A stretch of DNA of 50,426 nt from an uncultured Clostridia bacterium (GCA_946414315.1 CAMKNZ010000015.1:1-50426); one strand, 5' to 3'. Shown: positions 1-7,007, counted from the stretch's first letter. The notes: a model not told the origin generated them from the letters alone. Numbers and translations: made by a program.

Positions 1-56
1 TCCTGGTGAATTTTTCAGAAAATTTTCGCCGCTGGCATTCATCAACAGAAGAATGG
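1..56 (-). repeat. Promoter-module repeat, copy A (cut by window edge)
   Basis: Read on the minus strand this matches copy C (19148-19236): both carry CATTCTTCTGTTG, then GCGGCGAAAATTT, then CTGAAAAAT. The matching -10 part would lie beyond the left edge, so the copy is incomplete. Copies B and C end in an extended -10 box in front of leftward genes. By analogy this copy probably drives a leftward gene outside the window. Confidence 0.6.
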
Positions 57-130
57 TGGCATGGCTCAGTCGGTAGAGCACATCGTTCACATCGATGGGG
101 TCGTTGGTTCGAGTCCAACTGTCACCACCA
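55..130 (+). tRNA. tRNA-Val (anticodon CAC)
   Basis: A 76-base cloverleaf can be drawn by hand. The acceptor stem GGTGGCA (55-61) pairs with TGTCACC (120-126) with one G-T wobble. The D stem is GCTC/GAGC. The anticodon stem CATCG/CGATG encloses a 7-base loop with CAC at 88-90, which reads GUG valine codons. The T arm is GTTGG-TTCGAGT-CCAAC. The discriminator A and an encoded CCA end occupy 127-130. A strong terminator follows at once. A damaged copy of the 3' part lies at 5846-6030. Confidence 0.95.
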
Positions 131-133
131 AGC

Positions 134-169
134 GCAAGCCCTTGTAGATCAAGGGCTTGCTTCTTTTTG
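134..169 (+). terminator. Rho-independent terminator of tRNA-Val
   Basis: A perfect 11-bp stem, GCAAGCCCTTG (134-144) with CAAGGGCTTGC (150-160), has a 5-base loop and is followed by TTCTTTTTG. It starts four bases after the tRNA CCA end. Confidence 0.9.
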
Positions 170-183
170 TCCATTTCCGTTTT

Positions 184-203
184 CGTGTACCCCGGGGTAC
201 ACG
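184..203. repeat. 20-bp perfect palindrome
   Basis: CGTGTACCCC joined to GGGGTACACG forms an uninterrupted palindrome 15 bases after the tRNA terminator. No T run follows, so it does not look like a terminator. A partial echo, CCCGGGGGGTAC, occurs after the second tRNA-derived terminator near 6077-6088. It could be an operator or a recombination site; the function is unknown. Confidence 0.5.
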
Positions 204-304
204 ACTGTTGTGTATACAGAGTGTCCACTCACAAAAGTACCATATTGTATAGTAGCTTTTGTGGTGGATTCGGCATCTTTGTTTTAAGTTATTTTTAAGG
301 AATC

Positions 305-318
305 CATGCTAATATAAT
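305..318 (+). promoter_or_regulatory. Extended -10 promoter, esterase operon
   Basis: CATGCTAATATAAT contains TG one base before TAATAT, and an overlapping TATAAT at 313-318. The same string CATGCTAATAT recurs as the -10 of the HxlR promoter at 2211-2221. No good -35 is present, which extended -10 promoters tolerate. It lies about 65 bases before the esterase start. Confidence 0.45.
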
Positions 319-383
319 CGCATGATATCGAGCAGCGAAAGCGTAAGACCGGATATCGAAATCAATGATGGAGGATATTCCTT

Positions 384-1376
384 ATGAAAAAGATCATCTC
401 AATGGTTCTTGCTCTTTCGCTCCTCTGTACTGTCGGCGCTGCTTTTGCAGAAGCCCCTGGCGGGCGCGGTGGCAATGGCGGTCCCGGTGATAGACAAGGC
501 GGTATGCGCGGTGGTAATGGTGGTGGTACGGATAAATCCAGCGATTCCGAGCTTCAGGCTATGATCGCCGAGGTCGCGCCAAAGTTTCAGCTGCTGACTT
601 ATGAAGACGCAGAAACCGGTACCAGTCTGCAGTATCAGTTGTTTATCCCAGAGAATTATGATGAAACCCAAAGCTATCCCATGATCCAGTTTATTCCCGA
701 TTCAAGCGCTGTCGGGCGCGGTACGGATTATGTGTTGACCCAGGGATGGGGCGGGCTGATCTGGGCAACAGAGGAAGAGCAGGCTAAGCATCCCGCTTTT
801 GTAGTCGTGCCTGTCTTTACGGAAACTGTTGTGGATGACAATTTCAATCATTCCGGCCAAATCGATGTGGCTATGCGCCTGCTTCAGTCACTGACGGAGA
901 CCTACCCCATTGACACGGACAGGATTTATACAACCGGCCAGTCCATGGGTGGTATGACTTCATTTCATCTGAGTATTGCGTATCCTGACTTTTTCGCCGC
1001 CTATCTGTTTGTCGGGAGCCAGTGGGACACGAGTCTGCTGAACGGCCTGGAGGATGAAAACTTCTTCTATATCGTTTCCGCGGGTGATCCCAAGGCCTCC
1101 GCCGGTCAGGCCGAACTGCTCGCCCTGTTCAATGCGGATGGCGCTGCATACAGTCATAAAGAATGGAGCGCACAGGATGACGCTGACACACAGAATGCCG
1201 CTGTGGCCGCCATGCTGGCGGAGGGCTGTCAGGAAAACTTCGTGACATTCACGCTGGGGACGACGCTTGCAGCAGGCCAAACCTCCGGCGGCGGCGCTGG
1301 TGAGCATATGACTTCCTTTGACTATGCCTATAAACTGGGAGCAGTCCGTGACTGGCTGTTTTCACAGAGCAAGTGA
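384..1376 (+). CDS. Secreted alpha/beta-hydrolase (PHB depolymerase/feruloyl esterase-like)
   Basis: This 330-residue secreted esterase has a signal peptide (residues 1-22, a KKIISMVLALSLL core ending AFA). A glycine/arginine-rich linker spans about residues 25-50, and the hydrolase domain follows. The nucleophile elbow GQSMGG places the catalytic serine at about Ser187. Relatives cleave polyhydroxyalkanoate or feruloyl esters, but the substrate is not decidable here. It probably forms one transcript with the Sel1 protein, which starts 8 bases after the stop. That neighbour has a similar EAP-GGxG tail right after its own signal peptide, suggesting shared localisation or a paired function. The hydrolase class is clear; the substrate is open. 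Confidence 0.8.
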   Translation: MKKIISMVLALSLLCTVGAAFAEAPGGRGGNGGPGDRQGGMRGGNGGGTDKSSDSELQAMIAEVAPKFQLLTYEDAETGTSLQYQLFIPENYDETQSYPMIQFIPDSSAVGRGTDYVLTQGWGGLIWATEEEQAKHPAFVVVPVFTETVVDDNFNHSGQIDVAMRLLQSLTETYPIDTDRIYTTGQSMGGMTSFHLSIAYPDFFAAYLFVGSQWDTSLLNGLEDENFFYIVSAGDPKASAGQAELLALFNADGAAYSHKEWSAQDDADTQNAAVAAMLAEGCQENFVTFTLGTTLAAGQTSGGGAGEHMTSFDYAYKLGAVRDWLFSQSK

Positions 1377-1384
1377 GGTGCTGC

Positions 1385-1984
1385 ATGAAGAAAGGAATCC
1401 TTATTCTGATGTCGCTCACGCTCATCCTGGCTTCCGTTACTGCAATGGCTGAAGCGCCCCGCAATGGCGGACGAGGCAATGGAGCGGGAGGCGGCTCTAT
1501 GCAGACCCTTAACGAAGGCATTGCCTATATGAACGGCGACGGCGTTGACCAGGACTACGAAAAAGCGCTTCAGCTTTTCATGGAGGCCTTCGAAGCAAGA
1601 AGCATGAAAGCGGCCCGCTATGTAGGCATGGTGTATGAACAGGGCCTTGGTGTGGAACAGGACTACGAGAAGGCGGCTGAATACTATGCCAAAGGCGTAG
1701 AGGCTGGCGATCTGACAAGTGGTTATTACCTGGGCTTGCTTTTCAAACAGGGGCTCGGTGTTGAACAGGACTATACCAAAGCTGCGGAGCTCTTTGCCTC
1801 TGTGGAAGCGTCTGAGAACAAGTCCGCCACAGGCGTCGTTGCTGCCGGATATGAACTTGGTATTCTTTTTGAGCAGGGCCTTGGCGTGGAGCAGGATCTG
1901 AATAAAGCGAAACAGCTTTACCAGGAAGCCGCAGAATACGAGTACCCGGATGCTATCGAGGCGCTTGAGCGGCTAAGCAAATAA
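1385..1984 (+). CDS. Secreted Sel1-repeat protein
   Basis: The ATG at 1385 follows GAGGTG at a suitable distance and is preferred over a GTG at 1373. The product is about 199 residues. A signal peptide (MKKGILILMSLTLILASVTAMA) is followed by a short glycine-rich stretch. About four Sel1/TPR-like repeats come next, each around a EQGLGVEQDYEKA-type turn. Sel1 repeats form helical solenoids that bind proteins. The position directly behind the secreted esterase, with the same EAP + glycine-rich start, suggests it acts with that enzyme outside the membrane. No catalytic motif is visible. Confidence 0.85.
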   Translation: MKKGILILMSLTLILASVTAMAEAPRNGGRGNGAGGGSMQTLNEGIAYMNGDGVDQDYEKALQLFMEAFEARSMKAARYVGMVYEQGLGVEQDYEKAAEYYAKGVEAGDLTSGYYLGLLFKQGLGVEQDYTKAAELFASVEASENKSATGVVAAGYELGILFEQGLGVEQDLNKAKQLYQEAAEYEYPDAIEALERLSK

Positions 1985-2008
1985 AAGAAACATTCAATAA
2001 CCTTAAAG

Positions 2009-2038
2009 GCGTTGCTCATCAAGGGCAACGCTTTCTTT
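2009..2038 (+). terminator. Probable terminator after esterase-Sel1 operon
   Basis: GCGTTGC (2009-2015) pairs with GCAACGC (2025-2031) across a 9-base loop, followed by an interrupted T tract (TTTCTTTG). It starts 24 bases after the Sel1 stop codon. Confidence 0.65.
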
Positions 2039-2192
2039 GCTTGACTTTCAGAGCAGGCAAAGTGAGTAATACTGCTACAGGTACTGCTTTAATGCAGAAT
2101 AATCACGGTATATTACAGATTGCTCTTTCATGGGCAATCAGCAAACAGTCGATGTTAACGGTTCGCCGGATTAGTGAATGATATGATTGTAC

Positions 2193-2221
2193 TTGCTCCT
2201 GCTTATATTACATGCTAATAT
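2193..2221 (+). promoter_or_regulatory. Sigma-A promoter of the HxlR-macro-SirTM operon
   Basis: TTGCTC (2193-2198), 17 bases, then TAATAT (2216-2221) preceded by TGC, making an extended -10. The HxlR start lies 48 bases after the -10, leaving room for an operator that I cannot identify. Confidence 0.6.
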
Positions 2222-2269
2222 GAATGTGACACGCGAAATTGCATATTATTTTCTCCTGGAGGTATACAT

Positions 2270-2605
2270 ATGCTGACGAAAGCAGAACTGCCGGAGTGCC
2301 CGGTAGCCACTACTCTGCAGCTTATCGGAAACAAGTGGAAAATTCTGATCCTTCGTAATCTGATGGCTCGTCCGTGGAGATTCAACGAGATGCTCCGCTC
2401 CATTCCCGGAATCAGTCAAAAAGTCCTGACTGACAACCTCCGCGCTTTGGAAAACGATGAGATCATCACCAGAACGGTTTTCCCGGAAGTGCCGCCTAGA
2501 GTGGAATACGCGCTGAGCGATCTGGGAGAATCCATGCGCCCGATTATCAAAGCCATGGAAGTCTGGGGAACCGGATATCAGCAACTGGTGCGTGAAAGCA
2601 AATGA
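2270..2605 (+). CDS. HxlR-family winged-helix regulator
   Basis: This 111-residue protein has the usual HxlR length. It shows a conserved N-terminal Cys (PECPVATTLQLIGNKWKILILRNL), then a winged helix with FNEMLRSIPGISQKVLTDNLRALE and the wing PPRVEYALSDLG. HxlR proteins often sense electrophiles or redox state through that cysteine. GGAGG at 2258-2262 sets the start. The stop overlaps the macrodomain start (ATGA), so the regulator is the first gene of the ADP-ribosylation operon and probably autoregulates it. The inducer is unknown. Confidence 0.9.
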   Translation: MLTKAELPECPVATTLQLIGNKWKILILRNLMARPWRFNEMLRSIPGISQKVLTDNLRALENDEIITRTVFPEVPPRVEYALSDLGESMRPIIKAMEVWGTGYQQLVRESK

Positions 2606-3381
2606 ATCAGAACGAAAGACGCAGATGGCTGATCCATGCCCTGCTGGAAGAAATGCCGCAGTATCAGTATCCTGTGTTTCCCTATACAGCTGACCGTCAG
2701 TGGCGGCTGCTCCGCAGCCTGATGAATGTCCGTCCGCCGATGCCTGTCTCTGAGGAGTTTCTGCAGATCCAGGATGCTTTCCTGAAAGAAATGACAGAGG
2801 AAAAGGGTATAGCGGACGCAGATCGTCTGCCTGCCTGCACCGAAGACCACCGCCTCATCCTCTGGCAGGGAGATATCACGACCCTGCGGTGCGACGCCAT
2901 TGTCAATGCCGCGAACAGCCAGATGCTTGGTTGTTTTTCTCCCTGCCATGGCTGCATCGATAACATCATCCATACCATGAGCGGTGTGCAGCTGCGCCTG
3001 GCCTGCCATGAACTGATGCGGGCACAGGGATATGAGGAACCTGCCGGACAGGCAAAGATTACGCCCGGCTTCAACCTGCCTGCGAAATATGTGCTGCACA
3101 CGGTCGGACCGATCATCAATGATGAGGTCACCCCTGAAGCCGAAGCATTGCTGGCATCCTGCTACCGTTCCTGCCTGGAAATGGCCGAACGGCATGATCT
3201 GCATTCCGTCGCTTTCTGCTGCATCGCCACCGGGGTTTTCCGCTTCCCGCCGGACCTCGCGGCAGAGATCGCCGTCCGGACCGTGGAGGAATTCCTGCAG
3301 AAAGAAACCGGTATCCGGCGCGTAATCTTCAATGTCTTCAAAGACAGCGATCTGGAAATCTATCAGAGACTGCTGACATAA
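2602..3381 (+). CDS. Zinc-macrodomain protein-ADP-ribose hydrolase (SirTM-linked type)
   Basis: The 259-residue protein has a helical N-terminal extension (1-80) and a macrodomain from about residue 83. The domain begins LILWQGDITTLRCDAIVNAANS and has the GCFSPCHGCIDN loop. Cys111, His116 and Cys118 match the zinc-binding segment of the macrodomains encoded beside class M sirtuins. In that family the enzyme removes ADP-ribose that the neighbouring SirTM adds to protein. The ATGA overlap with HxlR and the downstream SirTM support this pairing. Zinc dependence and substrate are taken from the family, not shown here. Confidence 0.88.
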   Translation: MNQNERRRWLIHALLEEMPQYQYPVFPYTADRQWRLLRSLMNVRPPMPVSEEFLQIQDAFLKEMTEEKGIADADRLPACTEDHRLILWQGDITTLRCDAIVNAANSQMLGCFSPCHGCIDNIIHTMSGVQLRLACHELMRAQGYEEPAGQAKITPGFNLPAKYVLHTVGPIINDEVTPEAEALLASCYRSCLEMAERHDLHSVAFCCIATGVFRFPPDLAAEIAVRTVEEFLQKETGIRRVIFNVFKDSDLEIYQRLLT

Positions 3382-3508
3382 AAAGGAAAGCGGTTACCAA
3401 AAGGTGCCTATGTAATAAAAAAGTGCGTTCTTGTTTTGCCTTCTCCTCTGTTTTATGCTTCATTTGCCGGCGGAAAAGCCGGAAAGAAACTCAAAGGAGA
3501 AAAAGCAA

Positions 3509-3850
3509 ATGAAAGAGCAGAAAAACTGGGCGTATGGCGTGAGCATCAATGGTGTCGGCACCATTTTCTACGGCAGGGAGTATTTTGCCGGGGAAGGTAT
3601 TGTAAATCCCCTGACCGCGGCACCGTATACGAAGGACGAAATCGTCGCCATTGAAAAAGGCGCTGACGGAAAAGCGGAAGGTTATACTTTTGACCTGCCG
3701 GAAAATGCCGTCCTGGGCATGAACGGATTCTGGTATGATGCAGCCAATGCGGCCGCGGTCACAAGCCACGCTGACCCGCTGGCGCAGGGAACGGACGGAG
3801 TATTTACAACTGCTGACGGTAGGGAAGTTGCGGCGCCGATTGCGAAGTAA
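3509..3850 (+). CDS. Unrecognised 113-residue protein between macrodomain and sirtuin
   Basis: The ATG at 3509 follows AAAGGAG (3493-3499) at 9 bases. A longer reading from 3431 lacks a ribosome site. The 113-residue protein has no signal peptide, membrane segment or cysteine. It contains GVGTIFYGREYF near the N-terminus, an acidic middle and a repeated D-G-x-A/V turn near the end. I do not recognise the family. There is no lipoyl-lysine motif, so it is not the GcvH-L carrier that usually sits with SirTM. Its place between the eraser (macrodomain) and writer (SirTM) makes it a candidate substrate or specificity partner; that is inference. Confidence 0.7.
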   Translation: MKEQKNWAYGVSINGVGTIFYGREYFAGEGIVNPLTAAPYTKDEIVAIEKGADGKAEGYTFDLPENAVLGMNGFWYDAANAAAVTSHADPLAQGTDGVFTTADGREVAAPIAK

Positions 3851-3916
3851 AACGGCTTTCCGGATGCCCTGACGGAATCTTTCTGCCGGGGTTGTTTACT
3901 GATGACGGAGAATGAT

Positions 3917-4801
3917 ATGGACGAAAAAGTTTTGCTGCTGAAAGAAAAGATCGATCAGGCTGACGCTGTGATCATCGGAGCGGGAGCCGGACTGTCCACG
4001 GCTGCCGGGTTTGTATACTCCGGCGAGCGCTTTGACAGGTATTTCAGCGATTTCAGCCAAAAATACGGCTTCCGGGATATGTATACAGGCGGTTTCTTCC
4101 CATACAGCACACAGGAAGAATTCTGGGCCTACTGGAGCCGGTATATCTGGATCAACCGCTGCATGGACGCGCCGAAATCCGCCTACAGCGATTTGCTTCA
4201 GGTGGTGAAGGATAAAGACTATTTTGTTCTGACCACCAACGTGGACCATTGCTTCCGGAAGGCCGGGTTCGACAAGAAACGGCTGTTCTACACCCAGGGG
4301 GATTACGGCCTGTTCCAGTGTACAAAGCCCTGCTGCAAAAAGACATGGGAAAACGAAGGCATGATCCGGAACATGATCCTGTCCCAGGGGTATATCATCG
4401 GGGAACATAACGAGCTGATCCTTCCGGAAGGCACAGAGGCGAAAATGAGCATACCGGAAGAGCTGCTGCCGAAATGCCCGAACTGCGGTCGTCCCCTGAC
4501 CATGAACCTCCGCTCGGACGATAAGTTCGTGGAGGACGAAGGCTGGCAGGCCGCCGCTGTGGAATATGAGATCTGGCTGACGCAGCATCAGGACCGGAAG
4601 GTTGTTTTCCTGGAGATCGGCGTGGGGTACAATACCCCGGGTATCATCAAATACAGTTTCTGGCAGCAGGTTTATCAGAACAGGAACGCGACCTATGCCT
4701 GCCTGAACATGGAAGAGGAACGGGTTCCGGAGGAGATCCGGGAGCGGACAATCATGATCGGCGGGGATTCTGCACAGGTTATTCGGGAACTGATATCATG
4801 A
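3917..4801 (+). CDS. Class M sirtuin (SirTM), putative protein ADP-ribosyltransferase
   Basis: The start at 3917 follows GGAG at 6 bases; an ATG at 3902 is possible. The product is about 294 residues. It shows GAGAGLS (NAD-binding loop) and TTNVDH (Asn108). TQGDY has Gln127 where classical deacylase sirtuins have the catalytic His. Two Cys pairs (CTKPCC near 135-140 and CPNC near 187-190) form the zinc module. These are the marks of SirTM, which ADP-ribosylates proteins rather than deacylating them. The macrodomain upstream would reverse the mark. It overlaps the DUF1848 gene by ATGA. In studied operons the target is lipoylated GcvH-L, which is absent here. Confidence 0.87.
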   Translation: MDEKVLLLKEKIDQADAVIIGAGAGLSTAAGFVYSGERFDRYFSDFSQKYGFRDMYTGGFFPYSTQEEFWAYWSRYIWINRCMDAPKSAYSDLLQVVKDKDYFVLTTNVDHCFRKAGFDKKRLFYTQGDYGLFQCTKPCCKKTWENEGMIRNMILSQGYIIGEHNELILPEGTEAKMSIPEELLPKCPNCGRPLTMNLRSDDKFVEDEGWQAAAVEYEIWLTQHQDRKVVFLEIGVGYNTPGIIKYSFWQQVYQNRNATYACLNMEEERVPEEIRERTIMIGGDSAQVIRELIS

Positions 4802-5739
4802 TCATCAACACAGGAATGCGCACAGATATTCCGGCCTTTTATTCTGAGTGGTTCGTGAACCGGCTGAAGGCGGGATTTGTGCTGGTACGAAATCCATACA
4901 ATCCGCGTTCCGTCACACGGTACAGGCTGTCGCCGGATTTGGTGGACCTGATCGGCTTCTGCACGAAGAATCCTGCGCCGATGCTTCCGCATATGGACCT
5001 GCTCCGTCCCTATGGGCAATACTGGTTTGTCACGGTCACGCCATACGGAAGAGAGATCGAACCGCGTGTTCCGGACAAACGGAACGTGCTCGAAAGCTTC
5101 AGACGCCTGTCGTGTATTGTCGGCGTGGACAGCATAGGATGGCGGTATGATCCGGTCTTCATCAGCGAAGAGTATCCGGTTGAACGGCATATCAAAGCGT
5201 TTGAGCATATGGCAAAAGCACTGTCGGGGTATACACGCACGGCAGTGATCAGTTTTATCGACCTGTACGAAAAAACAAGGCGCAACTTCCCGGAGGTTCG
5301 ACAGGTCACCGCAGAGCAGCGGCTCCTGCTGGGAGAGACCTTTGTGGAGATCGGGAAGCAATACGGCATGACGATCCGTCCCTGCGGAGAGGGAAATGAA
5401 CTTGCTTCTGTCGGTGCGGACTGCAGCGGGTGCATGACAATCGCCACCTATGAACAGGCGCTGCATCATCGGCTGAAGATGCCGAAGACCGCACCGGCCC
5501 GAAAGGAATGCGCCTGCTATCTGGGCGGAGATATCGGAGCATACAATACCTGCGGCCATTTGTGCCGGTACTGCTACGCCAACTATGACGCGGAGACTGT
5601 CAGGAAGAACATGACCATGCACGACCCGGAATCCCCGCTGCTGATTGGGCATTTGCAGCCGGAAGATCAGGTACATGAAGCCAAACAGGAAAGCTGGATC
5701 GACCCGCAGATCGGCATGGATTTACCGTTGTCGTTGTGA
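4798..5739 (+). CDS. DUF1848 protein with C-terminal CxxxCxxC
   Basis: The 313-residue protein matches the DUF1848 pattern. The N-terminus is a TIM-barrel-like region (IPAFYSEWFVNRLKAGFVLVRNP, GFCTKNPAPM). The C-terminus has CACYLGGDIGAYNTCGHLCRYCYAN, where Cys252, Cys256 and Cys259 form a CxxxCxxC set like the iron-sulfur site of radical SAM enzymes. In typical radical SAM proteins this motif is N-terminal, so its position is unusual, though characteristic of this family. Function is unknown. Translational coupling to SirTM (ATGA) puts it in the same system. Confidence 0.85.
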   Translation: MIINTGMRTDIPAFYSEWFVNRLKAGFVLVRNPYNPRSVTRYRLSPDLVDLIGFCTKNPAPMLPHMDLLRPYGQYWFVTVTPYGREIEPRVPDKRNVLESFRRLSCIVGVDSIGWRYDPVFISEEYPVERHIKAFEHMAKALSGYTRTAVISFIDLYEKTRRNFPEVRQVTAEQRLLLGETFVEIGKQYGMTIRPCGEGNELASVGADCSGCMTIATYEQALHHRLKMPKTAPARKECACYLGGDIGAYNTCGHLCRYCYANYDAETVRKNMTMHDPESPLLIGHLQPEDQVHEAKQESWIDPQIGMDLPLSL

Positions 5740-5845
5740 ACGGTTCTCCGGAGCCAAAAATCACTTTCTGTCTTGTGAAAGAAAACCATTTTTTTGCATG
5801 AGAATATACTATATCTTGTGGTTTATGCAAACATACCAATGAGTG

Positions 5846-6030
5846 AGAGCACATCGTTCACATCATGGGGCGCGGAGCCGATGCGCCCGCAGTGCGGGAT
5901 GAAGCGAGGCGGAAGCGTAGTGAGCAACAAGTACAGACGCCGCTCCAAGGCGGCTGTACGCCGATTGCGAACTTGACCGAACGAGCGAAGCGAAGTGAGA
6001 CCGTTGGTTCGAGTCCAACTGTCACCACCA
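5846..6030 (+). pseudogene. Broken tRNA-Val copy with 131-base insertion
   Basis: Bases 5846-5870 match bases 75-100 of the intact tRNA-Val (end of D stem to variable loop) with one base missing. Bases 6002-6030 match its bases 102-130 exactly, including the T arm and CCA. Between them lie 131 unrelated bases (5871-6001) rich in hairpins: CCCGC-AGT-GCGGG, GGGCGC/GCGCCC, and GTACA-GAC-GCCGC with GCGGC-TGTAC. The 5' acceptor strand is missing, so no functional tRNA can form. It could be a relic attachment site, a decayed duplicate, or a small structured element inserted in a tRNA. Confidence 0.8.
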
Positions 6031-6033
6031 CCC

Positions 6034-6069
6034 AGAGAAGCTTGAGAAATCAGGCTTCTCTTTCTTTTT
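6034..6069 (+). terminator. Terminator after the tRNA-Val remnant
   Basis: AGAGAAGCTTGA (6034-6045) pairs with TCAGGCTTCTCT (6050-6061) around a GAAA tetraloop and is followed by TTTCTTTTT. It sits four bases after the CCA end, as in the intact tRNA locus, but with a different stem sequence. Confidence 0.85.
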
Positions 6070-6150
6070 ACCCTTGCCCGGGGGGTACTCATTTGCTGTA
6101 CACAAAATTCGGTGTGGGCAAGGTGACGGTTCACCTAATATCCCAAACCT

Positions 6151-6183
6151 TCGATGTAAACGAAATCGCTGGTCGATGTAAAC
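6151..6183. repeat. Two direct repeats TCGATGTAAAC, 22 bp apart
   Basis: TCGATGTAAAC occurs at 6151-6161 and 6173-6183, centre spacing 22 bp (about two helical turns). Just before it is AGGTGA-CGGT-TCACCT at 6121-6136. No gene starts here; the neighbouring leftward gene ends at 6234. It may be a regulator-binding relic; no function is assigned. Confidence 0.4.
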
Positions 6184-6200
6184 AAGGTACCGGAAAATGG

Positions 6201-6224
6201 AAAAAGCGTCACCGAAGTGACGCT
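6201..6224 (-). terminator. Terminator of the leftward flavodoxin/hydrolase cluster
   Basis: On the minus strand AGCGTCAC and GTGACGCT pair across a TTCG tetraloop, followed by TTTTT. It lies 10 bases after the EFR1 stop codon. Confidence 0.9.
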
Positions 6225-6233
6225 CCTGGTCGA

Positions 6234-7007
6234 TTATGCCTGGTTGTTTGCATCTACAATCTCCCGCAGAGAGATGTGGGGATTCCTGTAACGCGCCTTT
6301 GGGTTGGGTTCTTTGACGGTTGCGAACTGAATGGCCTTGGTGGGACAAGCCTGAATACAGGCCATACAGTTGGCGCACCGGGTATAATCATATGCCGGCG
6401 TGCCATCCTCCAAATGGATACATCCCCGGGGGCATACGCGGGAACAGGTGCCGCAGCCGACGCACGCCTCCGTCACCGAGTAGAGCGGAAAGCTGTACAT
6501 TGGGCCAGTTTGTCTGATCCACTCGACAAAATGCTCATAGAAGTCAATTTCGCCTTGTTCCGCTTCCTGCACCTGTTTTTTCCCGGCTTCAATGTCGGCC
6601 TTGATATCCGCAATGTGCGTATCCACCTGCTTCTCAGGCTCCAGGCGACGCTGCTCATCCATATCAAACACGATGATCGCGTTATCGTGCATGATGATGG
6701 TGCTGATGTAATCCGCCTTTTTGCCAATGGCATTCAGCCAGGCCTGGGTTCGCTGAGCCACTCCGCCATGATGCATGCCGTAGGTAATCACGAGGTAGAA
6801 ATACTCGGTCTCAAAAATGGATTCCCGAATAAAATCCTTCACCAGCTTCGGCACCTCAAATTCAAAGAGCGGACAGACGATACCAATCCGGCTTGCCTGA
6901 TAGATTCGATGCTCTTTGCGCATTACCTGAGGGATGCTGACTTGCTCATTGTCCAAATGTTTTGCCACATACAGGCTGTTGCCGGTGGCTGTAAAATAGA
7001 AAACCAT
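6234..7007 (-). CDS. EFR1-family ferredoxin (flavodoxin-ferredoxin fusion)
   Basis: The 257-residue protein has an N-terminal flavodoxin-like domain with the FMN phosphate loop FTATGNSLYVAK. A helical linker covers about 140-170. The C-terminus has two [4Fe-4S] clusters: CVGCGTCSRVCPRGC and CANCMACIQACP. EFR1 proteins are thought to move low-potential electrons; the partner is not known. The start has a GGAGG site. It is the last gene before a strong terminator and follows the secreted cyclophilin-like and flavodoxin genes, all redox-flavoured. Whether it shares their transcript is likely, given the common strand and a gap of 110 bases. Confidence 0.9.
   Translation of the reverse strand: MVFYFTATGNSLYVAKHLDNEQVSIPQVMRKEHRIYQASRIGIVCPLFEFEVPKLVKDFIRESIFETEYFYLVITYGMHHGGVAQRTQAWLNAIGKKADYISTIIMHDNAIIVFDMDEQRRLEPEKQVDTHIADIKADIEAGKKQVQEAEQGEIDFYEHFVEWIRQTGPMYSFPLYSVTEACVGCGTCSRVCPRGCIHLEDGTPAYDYTRCANCMACIQACPTKAIQFATVKEPNPKARYRNPHISLREIVDANNQA

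Noticed and set aside
5823-6134. Leftward 103-codon reading containing GGGDSWTRTN
   Set aside because: This is the antisense translation of a tRNA-Val sequence, a well-known spurious protein type; the DNA is explained by the tRNA remnant.
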